DNA of 64,000 bases from UBA1801 sp035353395 (GTDB taxonomy: Bacteria; Acidobacteriota; Holophagae; Holophagales; Holophagaceae): NCBI GenBank assembly GCA_035353395.1, contig DAOPZL010000007.1, forward strand, positions 1-64,000. Direction: 5' to 3'. This document shows, in pieces, positions 34,107 to 43,979 of this stretch. Position 1 is the first letter of the stretch. Each line of letters opens with the position of its first letter. The translations under genes and the position numbers were made by a program. The notes under the pieces are model-generated. The model was not told where the DNA came from. It did no database searches and worked only from the letters and a program-made list of their open reading frames with translations.

Positions 34107-37100
34107 ATGTCCATGGGTTCCGCCAAACTATCCGAGCTGGTGAGCGGGAGTCAGTTGCACCCGCTGGTGCGGGCCCTGTCGAAGCTCGCGGGGCTGCCGG
34201 CACGCCTGCTGGACGCGGATGGAACGGTCCTGGCGGCCAGTCCGGAGCTCCCCGGAAGCGGGAGCCCGATGCCGGAAGGGGGCCAGTGTCTCGGGTTCCC
34301 CATCGAGGTCGAGGGCGCCACCCTGGCCGTCCTGCAGGTGGGGCCCTACCGGCCCGACAGCCGGAGACGGCGCCGCGGGCTCCGGGCGGCGGGCCGGATC
34401 CCGGTCCTTCCCGGAAGCAGGGTCGAGGTCCTGAAGGTCTGGTCGCAGTCCTTCGTCGACCTGGTGGCGGCCATGGGGCTGCGCGCCCTGGAACTCCGGC
34501 GGGAGCGGGAGGAGCGGGGGAGGGCGGAGGCGGAACTGCTGGCCCGCGAAAGGCAGTACCGGGAACTCGTGGAACAGATGAACGAAGGCATCCTGGCCGG
34601 GGACCGGAACACGCGCATCACGTTCGTGAATTCCAGGATGGCCGCCATGCTGGGGTATCCGGAAGAGGAGCTGCTGGGACGCCCGTTCTTCGAAATCATG
34701 GCGCCCGAGATCCGGGCCGGCTACCTGGAGCGGCTGAAGGACCGGCACGTCGGGATCAGCGAACGCTACGAGGCGGATCTCCTCCGCAAGGACGGCGGGC
34801 GGATCTGCACGTTCATCTCCGCTTCTCCCTTGCGGGACGACCGGAACGCGGTGGTCGGCTCCTTCGCCGTCATCAGCGACATCACCGAGTGGAAGAAGGC
34901 CGAGAAGAACCTCCGGGAAAGCGAGGAGAAGTTCCGCCGCCTCTTCGAGACCATGCAGGAGGTGTTCTACCGCTGCGACCGGGAGGGGCGCTTGACCCTC
35001 ATGAGTCCCTCCGGGGCGAGGCTGCTCGGGTATCCGGACGTGGACGCGCTGATCGGGCGCGACATCACCGAGTCCATGTACCTGGACGCCGGAGAGCGCC
35101 GTTTCTTCCTCGCCGCCATCGCGGAGCAGGGCTTCGTCAGGGACTTCGAGGTGACCCTCAGGAAGTCCGATGGGACCCCGATCATCGTCTCGACCTATTC
35201 GAGGCTGAACCGGGACGGCCAGGGGAACATCACGGGCGTGGAAGGAGCCTTCTTCGACATCACGGAACGGAAGAAGACCGAGGAGGCCCTGCGCCGGAGC
35301 GAGGAGCGCTACCGGCTGATCATGGACAACGTGCGGGACATCATCTTCACGCACCTTCCGGACGGGACCATCTCCTTCGTGAGCGGCAGCGTCAGCCACC
35401 TGGGCTACCTCCCCGAGGAGATCGCGGGCCGGGACCTCTTCGGATTCGTCCATCCCGACGATCTCGAGATCAGCAGGAATGCCTTCCTCCAGACCCTCCG
35501 GACCTTGAAGGGATCCGGCGTCGAGGTCCGGATCCGCTGCAAGGACGGCGGATACTTGTGGATGGAGGAGCACAGCGACCCTGTCCTGCGGGATGGCCGG
35601 CTGATCCAGGTCACCTGCGTGCTCCGCGACATCACCCAGCGCAGGTCCGCCGAGGAGGCGCTGCACCGGAGCGAGGCCCGCTACAGCCGGATCGTGAACA
35701 ACATCCGGGACATCATCTACTCGTACACGCCCGACGGCGTGGTCTCGTTCGTCAGCGGGAGCGTCAGGCAGATCGGCTACGAGGTGCAGGAGATCGTGGG
35801 CAAGAGCCTCTACGGATTCCTGCACCCCCAGGACCGCCCCGTGATCCGGCGCGCCGTCGACCGGGCCATCCACGAGGGCGCGTTCGATCCGGTCGAGTGC
35901 AGGCTGCGGAGCAAGAACGGCGCCTACGTGTGGGTGGAGGCGAACAGCGAACCCATCCTGCACGAGGGGGTGCTGGTGCAGATCAACGGCGTCGCCCGCG
36001 ACATCACCGAGAGCCGGAACGCCAAGGAAGCCTTGCGCCTGAGCGAGGAGAAATACCGCAGGATCATCGACCACATCCAGGACATCATCTTCTCCTATCG
36101 GCCGGATGGGTGCCTGTCCTTCGTCAGCGAGAGCATCCGGAGGCTGGGCTACGAGCCCGAGGACCTGGCGGGTCGGTCGATCCTCGACTTCATCCACGAG
36201 GAGGATCTCGGCGCGGCGAAGCAGGCCCTGGCGCGGGCGGTGGAGTGCAACGTCCACGAGCGGGTCGAATTCAGGGTCCGGACGAGGGGCGGCGACTACC
36301 TCTGGTTCGAGGAGAACAGCGAGCCGATCTTCCAGGATGGCGTGCTGGTGCAGGTGAACGCCGTGGCCCGGGACGTGTCCGGGCGGAAGGCCGCGGAACT
36401 GGCGCTGCAGGACAGCGAGGAGAAGTACCGCTGCCTCGTGGAGCAGCTCCGCGAGGGGATCCTGGTGAGCGATCTCGACGGGACGATCATCTTCGCGAAC
36501 CCCCGCATGGCGGAGATGCTCGGCTACACCGTGGAGGAGATCGTCGGCCGGAAGGACTCGATCCTCATCCGGGAAGAGGACCTGGCCGCCTACCGGGACC
36601 GCATGGAACACCGCGCCGGAGACCAGTTCGAGGTGCGCCTCATCCGGAAGGACGGCTCCCCGGGCCATTTCCTGGCTTCCGGAACGCACCTGCTGAACCG
36701 GGACGGGAAACGGGTGGGGTCCTTCGGGGTCCTGGGCGACATCACGGAATCGAAGCGCGCGCAGGAGGAACTCAAGCGCCTTTCGGCGGCCATCGAGCAG
36801 GCCTCCGACTCCGTCATCGTCGCGGACACGCGGGGCGTGATCCTCTACGCCAACCCCGCTTCCCAGACCTTGACCGGCCTGGCCCTCTCCGAGCTGGTCG
36901 GGAATACGCTGGACGTCCTGCGGAGCAACAAGCAGACGGACTCGTTCTACCGGCGGCTCTGGGACACGGTCCGGAGGGGCGAGGCCTGGAGCGGACACAT
37001 CATCAACGTCAGGGCGGACGGGACGCGGTACGACACGGACACGACCATGTCCCCCGTCAGGGACGTCGCGGGCCGGGTCCAGTATGTGGTGACCAATTCG

Positions 37101-38279
37101 CGCGACATCACGCGGGAAGCCGAGTTGGAGGTCCAGTTGAGGCATTCCCAGCGCATGGAGGCCATCGGCGTCATGGCGGGCGGCATCGCCCACGACTTCA
37201 ACAACATCCTCACGCCCGTGATGGGCTACACGGAAATGGCGCTGAACCGGCCGGGCCTCGACGCGAAGGTGTGCGGCTACCTGAAGGAGATCGCCTCCGC
37301 GGGCCGGAGGGCGAGCGAACTGGTCCAGCAGATCCTCACCTTCAGCCGGCAGACCGAGCAGGTGAAGCAGCCCGTCCAGGTGGATTCCATCATCAAGGAG
37401 TCGCTCAAGCTGCTCCGGGCCGCGATCCCGTCCACCATCACCATCCGGCAGAGGATCTTCGGGCGGGGGATGCAGGCCCTGGCGGACGCCAGCCAGATCC
37501 ACCAGGTGGTGATGAACCTCTGCACCAACGCCTTCCATGCCATGCGGGAGCGGGGCGGGGTGATGGAGGTCGTGCTGGACACCACTCGGCTGGACGTCCC
37601 GCTGGTGCTGCTCGAAGGCACCCTTCCCGCAGGGGACTACCTGCGCCTGAGCGTGAGCGACTCGGGCCAGGGCATGGACGAGGAGACCCGCAAGAAGATC
37701 TTCCTGCCGTTCTTCACCACCAAGCAGGTCGGGGAGGGCACCGGGCTGGGCCTTTCCATCGTGCATGGCATCGTCGTGGGCATGGGGGGGAGCATCCAGG
37801 TCGACAGCGAGGTGGGCAGGGGGACCAAGTTCACCGTCTACTTCCCCTCGGTGCGCCTGGCAGCCGGGGCGGCCGCCTCCGCCGAGCCTCCCATGTTCCA
37901 GGGTTCGGAGAGGCTCCTGGTCGTCGACGACGAGAAGGTCATCGGGGCCATGCTCCAGGACGCCCTGACCTACGCCGGCTACGAAGTGGAGATGTCCGAC
38001 TCGCCGGTGCGGGCCCTGGAATGGGTGCGCCGGGATCCCGGCCGCTTCGATCTCGTGGTCACGGACCTCGTGATGCCGGAGCTGACGGGAGCGGAACTGG
38101 CGAAGACGATCTGGGAGATCCGGGCCGGCCTTCCGGTCATCCTGCTGACGGGCTACGCCGAGATCCTGGACGAGGTGTCGGCGCAGGAGATGGGGTTCGC
38201 GAAGATGCTCCGGAAGCCCGTGCCGCTCTCCCGGATCGGCCAGGTCGTGCGGGCGGTGCTCGACAGCCGGATTTCCTGA
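34107..38279 (+). CDS. Hybrid histidine kinase with seven PAS domains
   Basis: 1390 residues, soluble by sequence. A first 110-residue sensory region is followed by about seven PAS/PAC units between residues 145 and 1010; the third to fifth are near copies (repeated RxIMDNVRDIIF, PDGTISFVSGS, LGY pattern). HisKA follows (RMEAIGVMAGGIAHDFNNILTP), then HATPase (GEGTGLGLSIVHGI) and a C-terminal receiver (LLVVDDEKVIGAML, Asp in LVVTDLVMPELTG, Lys in MLRKPVPL). Start at ATG 34107 or 34113. 44 nt after the receiver-kinase gene. PAS number suggests multiple ligands or flavin/haem cofactors, but no cofactor residue is evident. Confidence 0.85.
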   Translation: MSMGSAKLSELVSGSQLHPLVRALSKLAGLPARLLDADGTVLAASPELPGSGSPMPEGGQCLGFPIEVEGATLAVLQVGPYRPDSRRRRRGLRAAGRIPVLPGSRVEVLKVWSQSFVDLVAAMGLRALELRREREERGRAEAELLARERQYRELVEQMNEGILAGDRNTRITFVNSRMAAMLGYPEEELLGRPFFEIMAPEIRAGYLERLKDRHVGISERYEADLLRKDGGRICTFISASPLRDDRNAVVGSFAVISDITEWKKAEKNLRESEEKFRRLFETMQEVFYRCDREGRLTLMSPSGARLLGYPDVDALIGRDITESMYLDAGERRFFLAAIAEQGFVRDFEVTLRKSDGTPIIVSTYSRLNRDGQGNITGVEGAFFDITERKKTEEALRRSEERYRLIMDNVRDIIFTHLPDGTISFVSGSVSHLGYLPEEIAGRDLFGFVHPDDLEISRNAFLQTLRTLKGSGVEVRIRCKDGGYLWMEEHSDPVLRDGRLIQVTCVLRDITQRRSAEEALHRSEARYSRIVNNIRDIIYSYTPDGVVSFVSGSVRQIGYEVQEIVGKSLYGFLHPQDRPVIRRAVDRAIHEGAFDPVECRLRSKNGAYVWVEANSEPILHEGVLVQINGVARDITESRNAKEALRLSEEKYRRIIDHIQDIIFSYRPDGCLSFVSESIRRLGYEPEDLAGRSILDFIHEEDLGAAKQALARAVECNVHERVEFRVRTRGGDYLWFEENSEPIFQDGVLVQVNAVARDVSGRKAAELALQDSEEKYRCLVEQLREGILVSDLDGTIIFANPRMAEMLGYTVEEIVGRKDSILIREEDLAAYRDRMEHRAGDQFEVRLIRKDGSPGHFLASGTHLLNRDGKRVGSFGVLGDITESKRAQEELKRLSAAIEQASDSVIVADTRGVILYANPASQTLTGLALSELVGNTLDVLRSNKQTDSFYRRLWDTVRRGEAWSGHIINVRADGTRYDTDTTMSPVRDVAGRVQYVVTNSRDITREAELEVQLRHSQRMEAIGVMAGGIAHDFNNILTPVMGYTEMALNRPGLDAKVCGYLKEIASAGRRASELVQQILTFSRQTEQVKQPVQVDSIIKESLKLLRAAIPSTITIRQRIFGRGMQALADASQIHQVVMNLCTNAFHAMRERGGVMEVVLDTTRLDVPLVLLEGTLPAGDYLRLSVSDSGQGMDEETRKKIFLPFFTTKQVGEGTGLGLSIVHGIVVGMGGSIQVDSEVGRGTKFTVYFPSVRLAAGAAASAEPPMFQGSERLLVVDDEKVIGAMLQDALTYAGYEVEMSDSPVRALEWVRRDPGRFDLVVTDLVMPELTGAELAKTIWEIRAGLPVILLTGYAEILDEVSAQEMGFAKMLRKPVPLSRIGQVVRAVLDSRIS

Positions 38280-38284
38280 AGCGC

Positions 38285-40207
38285 CTATGCCGGCTGGGAG
38301 GTCGCTAGGACTCTCTGGAGCTCGCGGCTGAGGTCGAGGAGCTTGAAGGGCTTCTGCAGGAAGCCGGCCAGGCCGGGGCTGTTCAAGGTGCTCGTGGCCT
38401 CCTGCTCGCTGTAGCCGCTCATGAGGATGATCGGGACTCCCGGGCTCAGCAGCTGGATGCGGCGGAAGGCCTCCTCGCCGCCCATGACGGGCATGGTCAG
38501 GTCCAGGAGCACCGCGATGAACTCGTCCCGACGGGCCGCGAAGGCCTCCACTCCGGCCTGGCCGTCGGAGGCCTCGGCCACCGTGAAGCCCATCACCTCG
38601 AGAGCCTCGGCGACGATCTCCCTCACGGTCGGCTCGTCGTCGACCAGGAGCACGAGGCCCTGGCCCCGCAGCGGTCTTCCGGCCGGCTCCGCGGGGGCCT
38701 GGACGGCGGCCGTGCGGGAGGAGACCGGGAACTGGAGGCAGAAGGTGGTCCCCTCGTTGACCCGGCTGTCCACCCGCAGGGAGCCCTTGTGGCTCCTGAC
38801 GATCCCCAGGATGGCGGCCAGCCCCAGCCCCCGGCCCGTGAACTTGGTCGTGAAGAAGGGGTCGAAGATCCGCTTGAGGGTCTCCTCGTCAATGCCGCAC
38901 CCGTCGTCCTGGATCCGCACGTACACGCAGGGCCCCGCTTCCATGTCGTAGGACAGGTAGTCGTGCAGGGCCGGGTCGTTCGACATCCGGCCGAGGCCGG
39001 TCTCGACGAGGATCCGGCCGTCCTGGTCCCCGATGGCTTTCGAGGCGTTGATGACCAGGTTCATCACGGCCTGGCGGATCTGGGACGGATCCGCCTCGAT
39101 GGCGGGCAGCCCCTCCGCGAGGCGATAGTCGAGGCTCACTTTCTTGCTGATGGAAACCCGCAGCAGGTGGGCCATTTCCCTCACGAGGGTGTTCACGTCC
39201 AGGGTCTCGATGGTGAAGCGGCCCTTCCCGGAGTAGGCCAGGAGCTGGCGGCACAGCTCCGCCGCCCGCTCGATGGCGGCGGAAACCTGCAGCAGATGGT
39301 GCTCGGCCTTCGAAGGGTCGCGGTCCTGGAGGCGCTGCCGCGCCAGGTCCGCGTTCCCCATGATCGCGACGAGCAGGTTGTTGAAGTCGTGGGCGATCCC
39401 CCCGGCGAGGACTCCCAGGCTCTCCAGCTTCTGTGCCTGGAGGAGGGCCGTCTCCCCCCGCTTCTGCTCCGTGATGTCGGTGAGGGTCCCGGAGATTCCC
39501 GCGATCCCGCCCTGGGGAGCCCGCGCCCGCACCCGGAACCACCGCGTCCCCTCCTCCCGGGTCCGGAACCGCACATCCAGGGTCTCGGTCCGCTCGACGC
39601 CCGTGCGGAGCCGGTCGAACTGCCGGAGGATCTCCGGACGGTCCTCCTGGACCAAGGCATGGTGGAAGGGCTGCCCGAGGGATTCCTCCACCGAGAAACC
39701 GGTGAGTTCGGTCCAGGCGCCGTTGAGGAACTGCCATCGTCCATCCGCATCCAGCTGGAACACGACCTCCATCAGGGACTCGAGCACGCTCCGGTACTGG
39801 GCCTCCCGGGTCTCCAAGTGGGTCCTCGTCTCGGTCCGTTCGCGGATCAGCCTGTCCATCAAGTCCAGGAGCGCCTGGGGATCGTGGGCCCCCAGCTCCG
39901 GCTGGCCCGGGAACCCGGAATCCGGCGCCAGCTGCTGGGCGGCGCGCCGGAGCCCCTCCAGCATCGCAAGGTGCTGCTCGAGGCACCGGTTCTCGCGCTC
40001 GTACATCTCCCGCAGCTCCTGGTTGCTGATGATCAGGCTGCGGTGGCCCAGGGAGAGGTCGCGGTCGAACTGGGTGTAGCCGGCGTCCACGGCCTTCAGG
40101 AAAGGAGAGAGCCTCCTGAGGAGCGGGGTGTCCCCGGGGATGGGGCTCCCCTCCTCGGCGTGGATTCCCAGGTGCTTCCTCAGTTGGATGGCCAGGAGTT
40201 TGTGCAT
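38285..40207 (-). CDS. Hybrid histidine kinase (PAS-HisKA-HATPase-receiver)
   Basis: 640 residues. A 120-residue helical N-terminus (GYTQFDRDLSLGHRSLIISNQELREMYERENR) precedes a PAS domain (YRSVLESLMEVVFQLDADGRWQFLNGAWTELTGFS), HisKA (LESLGVLAGGIAHDFNNLLVAIMG), HATPase (DDGCGIDEETL, RGLGLAAILGI) and receiver (VLLVDDEPTVREIV, Asp in AVLLDLTMPVMGG, Lys in LQKPFKLL). Follows the FIST gene by 10 nt, and its stop converges on the seven-PAS kinase with 5 nt between. Probably receives FIST-derived signals. Confidence 0.85.
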   Translation of the reverse strand: MHKLLAIQLRKHLGIHAEEGSPIPGDTPLLRRLSPFLKAVDAGYTQFDRDLSLGHRSLIISNQELREMYERENRCLEQHLAMLEGLRRAAQQLAPDSGFPGQPELGAHDPQALLDLMDRLIRERTETRTHLETREAQYRSVLESLMEVVFQLDADGRWQFLNGAWTELTGFSVEESLGQPFHHALVQEDRPEILRQFDRLRTGVERTETLDVRFRTREEGTRWFRVRARAPQGGIAGISGTLTDITEQKRGETALLQAQKLESLGVLAGGIAHDFNNLLVAIMGNADLARQRLQDRDPSKAEHHLLQVSAAIERAAELCRQLLAYSGKGRFTIETLDVNTLVREMAHLLRVSISKKVSLDYRLAEGLPAIEADPSQIRQAVMNLVINASKAIGDQDGRILVETGLGRMSNDPALHDYLSYDMEAGPCVYVRIQDDGCGIDEETLKRIFDPFFTTKFTGRGLGLAAILGIVRSHKGSLRVDSRVNEGTTFCLQFPVSSRTAAVQAPAEPAGRPLRGQGLVLLVDDEPTVREIVAEALEVMGFTVAEASDGQAGVEAFAARRDEFIAVLLDLTMPVMGGEEAFRRIQLLSPGVPIILMSGYSEQEATSTLNSPGLAGFLQKPFKLLDLSRELQRVLATSQPA

Positions 40208-40217
40208 GGCGGCTGGG

Positions 40218-41366
40218 TCAGGGACGCTCCCTCAGGAGGGTGACGGTCATGGTCTGGTTGTGGAGCTTGCTGTCCGAGAACCGGCTGTGCGGCCCGATCT
40301 CGCCGTAGGAATAGAACCCGCTCACGAGCGGGCTCCCCTTCAGGAGGTCCGTGACCGCTTCCACCTCCTCGTCCACCCGCCCGCCCATGACCAGCTTCCG
40401 GCCGAGGCAGCTGAACAGGAGTGCCAGATCGGCGGACTCCCATTCGCCCAGGGCCGATCTCGCCGCGATCCGGGCCCCTTCCACCAGTCCGCCCGTGTCC
40501 GCGTGCATGAGCCTGACGCAGCAGTGTTCGGTCACGTCGCCGGCCAGGATCAGGCTTCCCGAGGCCTCGTCGATGCCCAGGAGGGTCCGGGTCAAGCCGG
40601 TCTCTCCCTGGCCGTCCTCGAGAAGGCTGATGGGAAAGAGCAGCCCCGAACCGGGCAGCTCCCGGGCCCATTCCCCCAGGTAGCGACGGTAGATGGCCAG
40701 CGCCGGCTCGCCGTCCAGCTCGTGGAGTACGTTGTCCCTCGCCCGCGTGATGCGGCGCACCGGCCCGAAGGGCATCCATCCCCCGGCGCTCGCCGTCCGG
40801 AGTTCGATGCCTTCACCGTAGAAGCCCAGGGCGGCGATGTCCCGGTCCGAGACCTGGCCGTCGTGCAGCGTGAAGGTACGCTCGAAGGCCCCGCCGTCCC
40901 CGGCGAGGGCTCCGCAGATCGGGACCTCCCGGCCGACGACATCGGCCAGCCCTCGGATGATCGCGCTCCCGTTCACCCGGACGCCCTGGCCCAGCAGCAT
41001 GACCCCCCGGAGGGGCAGCTCGCCGAGCGGTGCCCCGAGCGCCGAGCCGAGGGCCTCGCCCGAGGCCCTGGAACCCTCCATGCACCCCAGGGGCGTCGCG
41101 ACGACCCGGAAGGCGGGGGTCTGGACCTTCAAGGCCGTGAGGACGACGTGGCCCTCCAGGGCCCCTTCCCGGACGATCTCGCCGGCCGTGGGACACCCGA
41201 GCATGGCCGATCCGGGGAAGACTTCCCGGAGGGCTTCCGCGAAGCCGGGACGCCTGAAGTGGTCGCTGCCTCCGAAGACCAGCACCAGGTCCGGCTTCAG
41301 TGCGCCCAGGCGCTCCCAGTTCCCGTAGGACAGGATGCCGGAGCTGTGAGCCTGCCCTATCTCCAT
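40218..41366 (-). CDS. FIST N- and C-domain sensory protein
   Basis: 382 residues. FIST_N at residues about 25-215 (LVLVFGGSDHF..., GCPTAGEIVREGALEGHVVLTAL) and FIST_C about 215-360 (ALAIYRRYLGEWARELPGSGLLFPISL, CLGRKLVMGGRVDEEVEAV, GFYSYGEIGP). FIST domains sense small ligands, often amino acids, and usually pair with signalling proteins; here the next gene is a hybrid kinase 10 nt away in the same operon. SD GGAAGGAAAG precedes ATG 41366. The ligand cannot be named. Confidence 0.85.
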   Translation of the reverse strand: MEIGQAHSSGILSYGNWERLGALKPDLVLVFGGSDHFRRPGFAEALREVFPGSAMLGCPTAGEIVREGALEGHVVLTALKVQTPAFRVVATPLGCMEGSRASGEALGSALGAPLGELPLRGVMLLGQGVRVNGSAIIRGLADVVGREVPICGALAGDGGAFERTFTLHDGQVSDRDIAALGFYGEGIELRTASAGGWMPFGPVRRITRARDNVLHELDGEPALAIYRRYLGEWARELPGSGLLFPISLLEDGQGETGLTRTLLGIDEASGSLILAGDVTEHCCVRLMHADTGGLVEGARIAARSALGEWESADLALLFSCLGRKLVMGGRVDEEVEAVTDLLKGSPLVSGFYSYGEIGPHSRFSDSKLHNQTMTVTLLRERP

Positions 41367-41480
41367 GGAACTTTCCTTCCGTGGGATCTTGTTCAGGTGA
41401 GCCGGTTTTTTCTTGTGCGCGTGAGGAATGACCTGGAGATTGTGGGCTCTTGCGTGCCGGGGTGCAAGGGGGCCCGGGAC

Positions 41481-43907
41481 CTATCTCAGGACGATCAGGG
41501 TGGCTCCCGCGCCGCCCTGGCTCTGGGGAGCGTCCTCCACCTTCGAGATGCCGGGGTGCCCCTTCAGCGCCTGCCGCACCGCGGCCTTCAGCCTGCCGGT
41601 GCCGTGGCCGTGGACGATCCGGATGAACTTCTGTCCGGAGGCCAGCGACGCCTCGATGAAGCGGTGGATCTCCATGTCCACGTCGTCGGAAGCCCGGCCG
41701 ATGAGGTTGATCTCCGACTCGATGTCGAGGCTCTCTGCCCGGACCCGCACCCGGCCCGTGCGGGGACCGGCATCCATCTCCGAGCGCACGATGGACTCCA
41801 GCTCGCCCGCCCTCGCCTCCATCCGGCGCCCCTGGGGGGTCTCGAGCACGGCGCGGTCCCCCTTCAGGGACACCACCTTGCCCTCCACGCCCAGGCCCCG
41901 GTGGCGGGCGTAGCCGCCCTCCCTGAGTGCCGCGGCCGTGGCCTTCGGGATGGATGTCCCCAGTTCGGCCCGGGCGATCTGCTCGATGGTCTTCACGCGC
42001 TCCCGGGCCTCGGTCCCGACCCGGTCGGCGCTGAAGGTCTCGGTGGCCTTCTGCTTCAGCTTCAGCTCCCTGACCAGCCGCCTGGACTCGTGGTCGATGA
42101 AATCGAGCACGCGCTGCATCTTCTCCTCGGAATCCCGCTGGAACTTCTCCTGCTGCTCGCGCAGCTTCGCCTCCCGCTGGACGAGGATGATCTGGTCCTT
42201 CTCCATGGCGGCCCGTTGTGCCCGCAGCGCCTCGTCCTCCTCGATGAGGCGAAGCCGGTCCGCCTCCAGCTGCTTCAGGAACTCCCGCCAGTCCTGTTCC
42301 TGCTTCCCCAGCACCCTCTCGGCGCTGTCCAGCACGAACCTGGGGAGGCCCAGCTTCGCGGCGATGGTCAGGGCGCGGCTCTGCCCGGGCAGGCCGACCA
42401 GCAGCCGGTAGGTCGGCGCCAGCCTCTCCTCGTCGAACTGGACGGAGGCGTTCCGGAACCGCGCGTGCCGCAGGGCCCACCGGCTGATCTCCCCTAGGTG
42501 GGTGGAGCAGAACACCCAGCACTTGCGGCGGGCCAGGGCCTGGAGGACGGAGATCCCCAGGGCCGAGCCCTCCTTCGGGTCCGTGCCGGTGCCCAGCTCG
42601 TCCAGGAGCACGAGGCCGCCCGGCTTGGCCTGCTCCAGGACGTGCTTCAGGTGGAGGATGTGGCTGGAGAAGGTGCTGAGGCTCCCGATGAGGGTCTGGT
42701 GGTCGCCGATGTCCGCGTGGAGCGTGGGGAGGAGGGGCATCTCGGAGCCATCCTCGGCGGGAACGGCGCAGCCGCTCTGGGCCAGGCACATGAGCAGGCC
42801 GACGGTCTTCAGGACCACCGTCTTCCCGCCCGTGTTGCTTCCCGAGATGACCAGGCCGGGACGCTCCACGTCCAGGTCGATGTTCAACGGTACCGCGTCG
42901 TGGCCCAGGGGCTCCAGCTCCAGGGCGTCGCGGACGGCGGGCAGCAGGAAGGGGTGACGGCCCTCGACGAGCCGCATGCGCGTGCCCCCGAGGGCGGGCA
43001 GGCCCCCTTCGCACAGGTGCTGCCACCGGAGGAGGGCCAGGATCTCGTCCACCTCCGACTGGAAGACGTGCCACCGCTCGAAATCGGCGCGGCGGGTCCG
43101 CAGGCTGTCCAGCAGCTCCCGGAGGAAGGCCTGCACGCCCTGGGTGTATTCCCGGTCGGCTTCCACGAAGTCGTTGTTGAGGCCCACGGCCTCGAAGGGC
43201 TCCACGAAGACCGTGGCGCCGCTGGAGGACCGGTCGAGCACGAGGCCCGGGACCATCCCCTTCCGCTCCTGGCGCAAGGGCAGGCAGAAGCGTCCGTTCC
43301 GCTCCACGATGTTGGCTTCCTGAAGGGCTTCCGGAACGTCCCTGAGCAGCTTCTGCAGCTTGTTCAGGATGGCCTGGAAGCAGCGCTGGCGCTCGCGGTG
43401 GAGGGCTGCCAGCTCCGGGATGCGCTGGGGGTCGAGCTGGCCGTCCTCCATGAAACAGCGGGTCAGGCGGTCGACGAGGGGGGCGGGGTCGGGCAGCAAT
43501 TGGGCCGTCACCTGGAGCAGGTCGATGCCGAGGTGCGTGCCCGGCTCCGCGGGCTGGTCCTCAGGCCAGGAGAGCGCGGCGATGGTCCGCAGCAGGGTCC
43601 CGGTGGCGCCCAGGCCGTTCCGGAGCTGCCGCCAGTGTTCGGGCAGGGGCCAGCCCGCGGGGCTCAGGATCTCGTCCAGGGCCTCGTCGAAGCTGACGAC
43701 GGGCAGGGCGGAGGGCTGCTGGGTCCAGGCCGGCGCCAGTTCCCGCTGCCGGAGCCTGCGCAGGCCGGCGCGCTCGTCCCAAGGATGCATCGCCAGGGAG
43801 CGTTCCTGGCCCCTGCGGGTCCGGGCGCCCCGGGAGATGAGTTCCACGACCGTCGGGAACTCCACGGCCTCGAGTTCGGATTTCTGGAAGCGGGGGGGCT
43901 GGGGCAT
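41481..43907 (-). CDS. mutS2: Endonuclease MutS2
   Basis: 808 residues from ATG 43907 (an in-frame TTG at 43940 would add 11 residues of Pro-rich sequence). Helical clamp N-terminal region, ATPase with Walker A SGSNTGGKTVVLKT near residue 355 and Walker B GLVLLDELGTGTDP, a long coiled coil (KLREQQEKFQRDSEEKMQ), and a C-terminal Smr domain (LDIESEINLIGRASDDVDMEIHRFI, IVHGHGTGRLKAAV). MutS2 splits collided ribosomes or acts on branched DNA in different bacteria. It lies just after the rpsU terminator hairpin and may partly depend on read-through. Confidence 0.95.
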   Translation of the reverse strand: MPQPPRFQKSELEAVEFPTVVELISRGARTRRGQERSLAMHPWDERAGLRRLRQRELAPAWTQQPSALPVVSFDEALDEILSPAGWPLPEHWRQLRNGLGATGTLLRTIAALSWPEDQPAEPGTHLGIDLLQVTAQLLPDPAPLVDRLTRCFMEDGQLDPQRIPELAALHRERQRCFQAILNKLQKLLRDVPEALQEANIVERNGRFCLPLRQERKGMVPGLVLDRSSSGATVFVEPFEAVGLNNDFVEADREYTQGVQAFLRELLDSLRTRRADFERWHVFQSEVDEILALLRWQHLCEGGLPALGGTRMRLVEGRHPFLLPAVRDALELEPLGHDAVPLNIDLDVERPGLVISGSNTGGKTVVLKTVGLLMCLAQSGCAVPAEDGSEMPLLPTLHADIGDHQTLIGSLSTFSSHILHLKHVLEQAKPGGLVLLDELGTGTDPKEGSALGISVLQALARRKCWVFCSTHLGEISRWALRHARFRNASVQFDEERLAPTYRLLVGLPGQSRALTIAAKLGLPRFVLDSAERVLGKQEQDWREFLKQLEADRLRLIEEDEALRAQRAAMEKDQIILVQREAKLREQQEKFQRDSEEKMQRVLDFIDHESRRLVRELKLKQKATETFSADRVGTEARERVKTIEQIARAELGTSIPKATAAALREGGYARHRGLGVEGKVVSLKGDRAVLETPQGRRMEARAGELESIVRSEMDAGPRTGRVRVRAESLDIESEINLIGRASDDVDMEIHRFIEASLASGQKFIRIVHGHGTGRLKAAVRQALKGHPGISKVEDAPQSQGGAGATLIVLR

Positions 43908-43934
43908 GGGACTGGGCGGCGGCGGGGGTCCATC

Positions 43935-43969
43935 AAGCAAAGAGGCCCGCGACGCGGGCCTCTTTGCTT
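43935..43969. terminator. 16-bp hairpin between rpsU and mutS2 (bidirectional terminator-like)
   Basis: Arms AAGCAAAGAGGCCCGC and GCGGGCCTCTTTGCTT pair perfectly around GAC, 11 nt past the rpsU stop on the minus strand and 27 nt before the mutS2 ATG. The GC-rich core with T-containing foot resembles an intrinsic terminator. Confidence 0.75.
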
Positions 43970-43979
43970 CGCGGGATTC

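Noticed and set aside
34094..38308. A 1404-residue plus-strand frame slightly longer than the seven-PAS kinase
   Set aside because: Its protein is Arg/Gly/Pro-rich nonsense; the other frame holds seven PAS, HisKA, HATPase and receiver domains.
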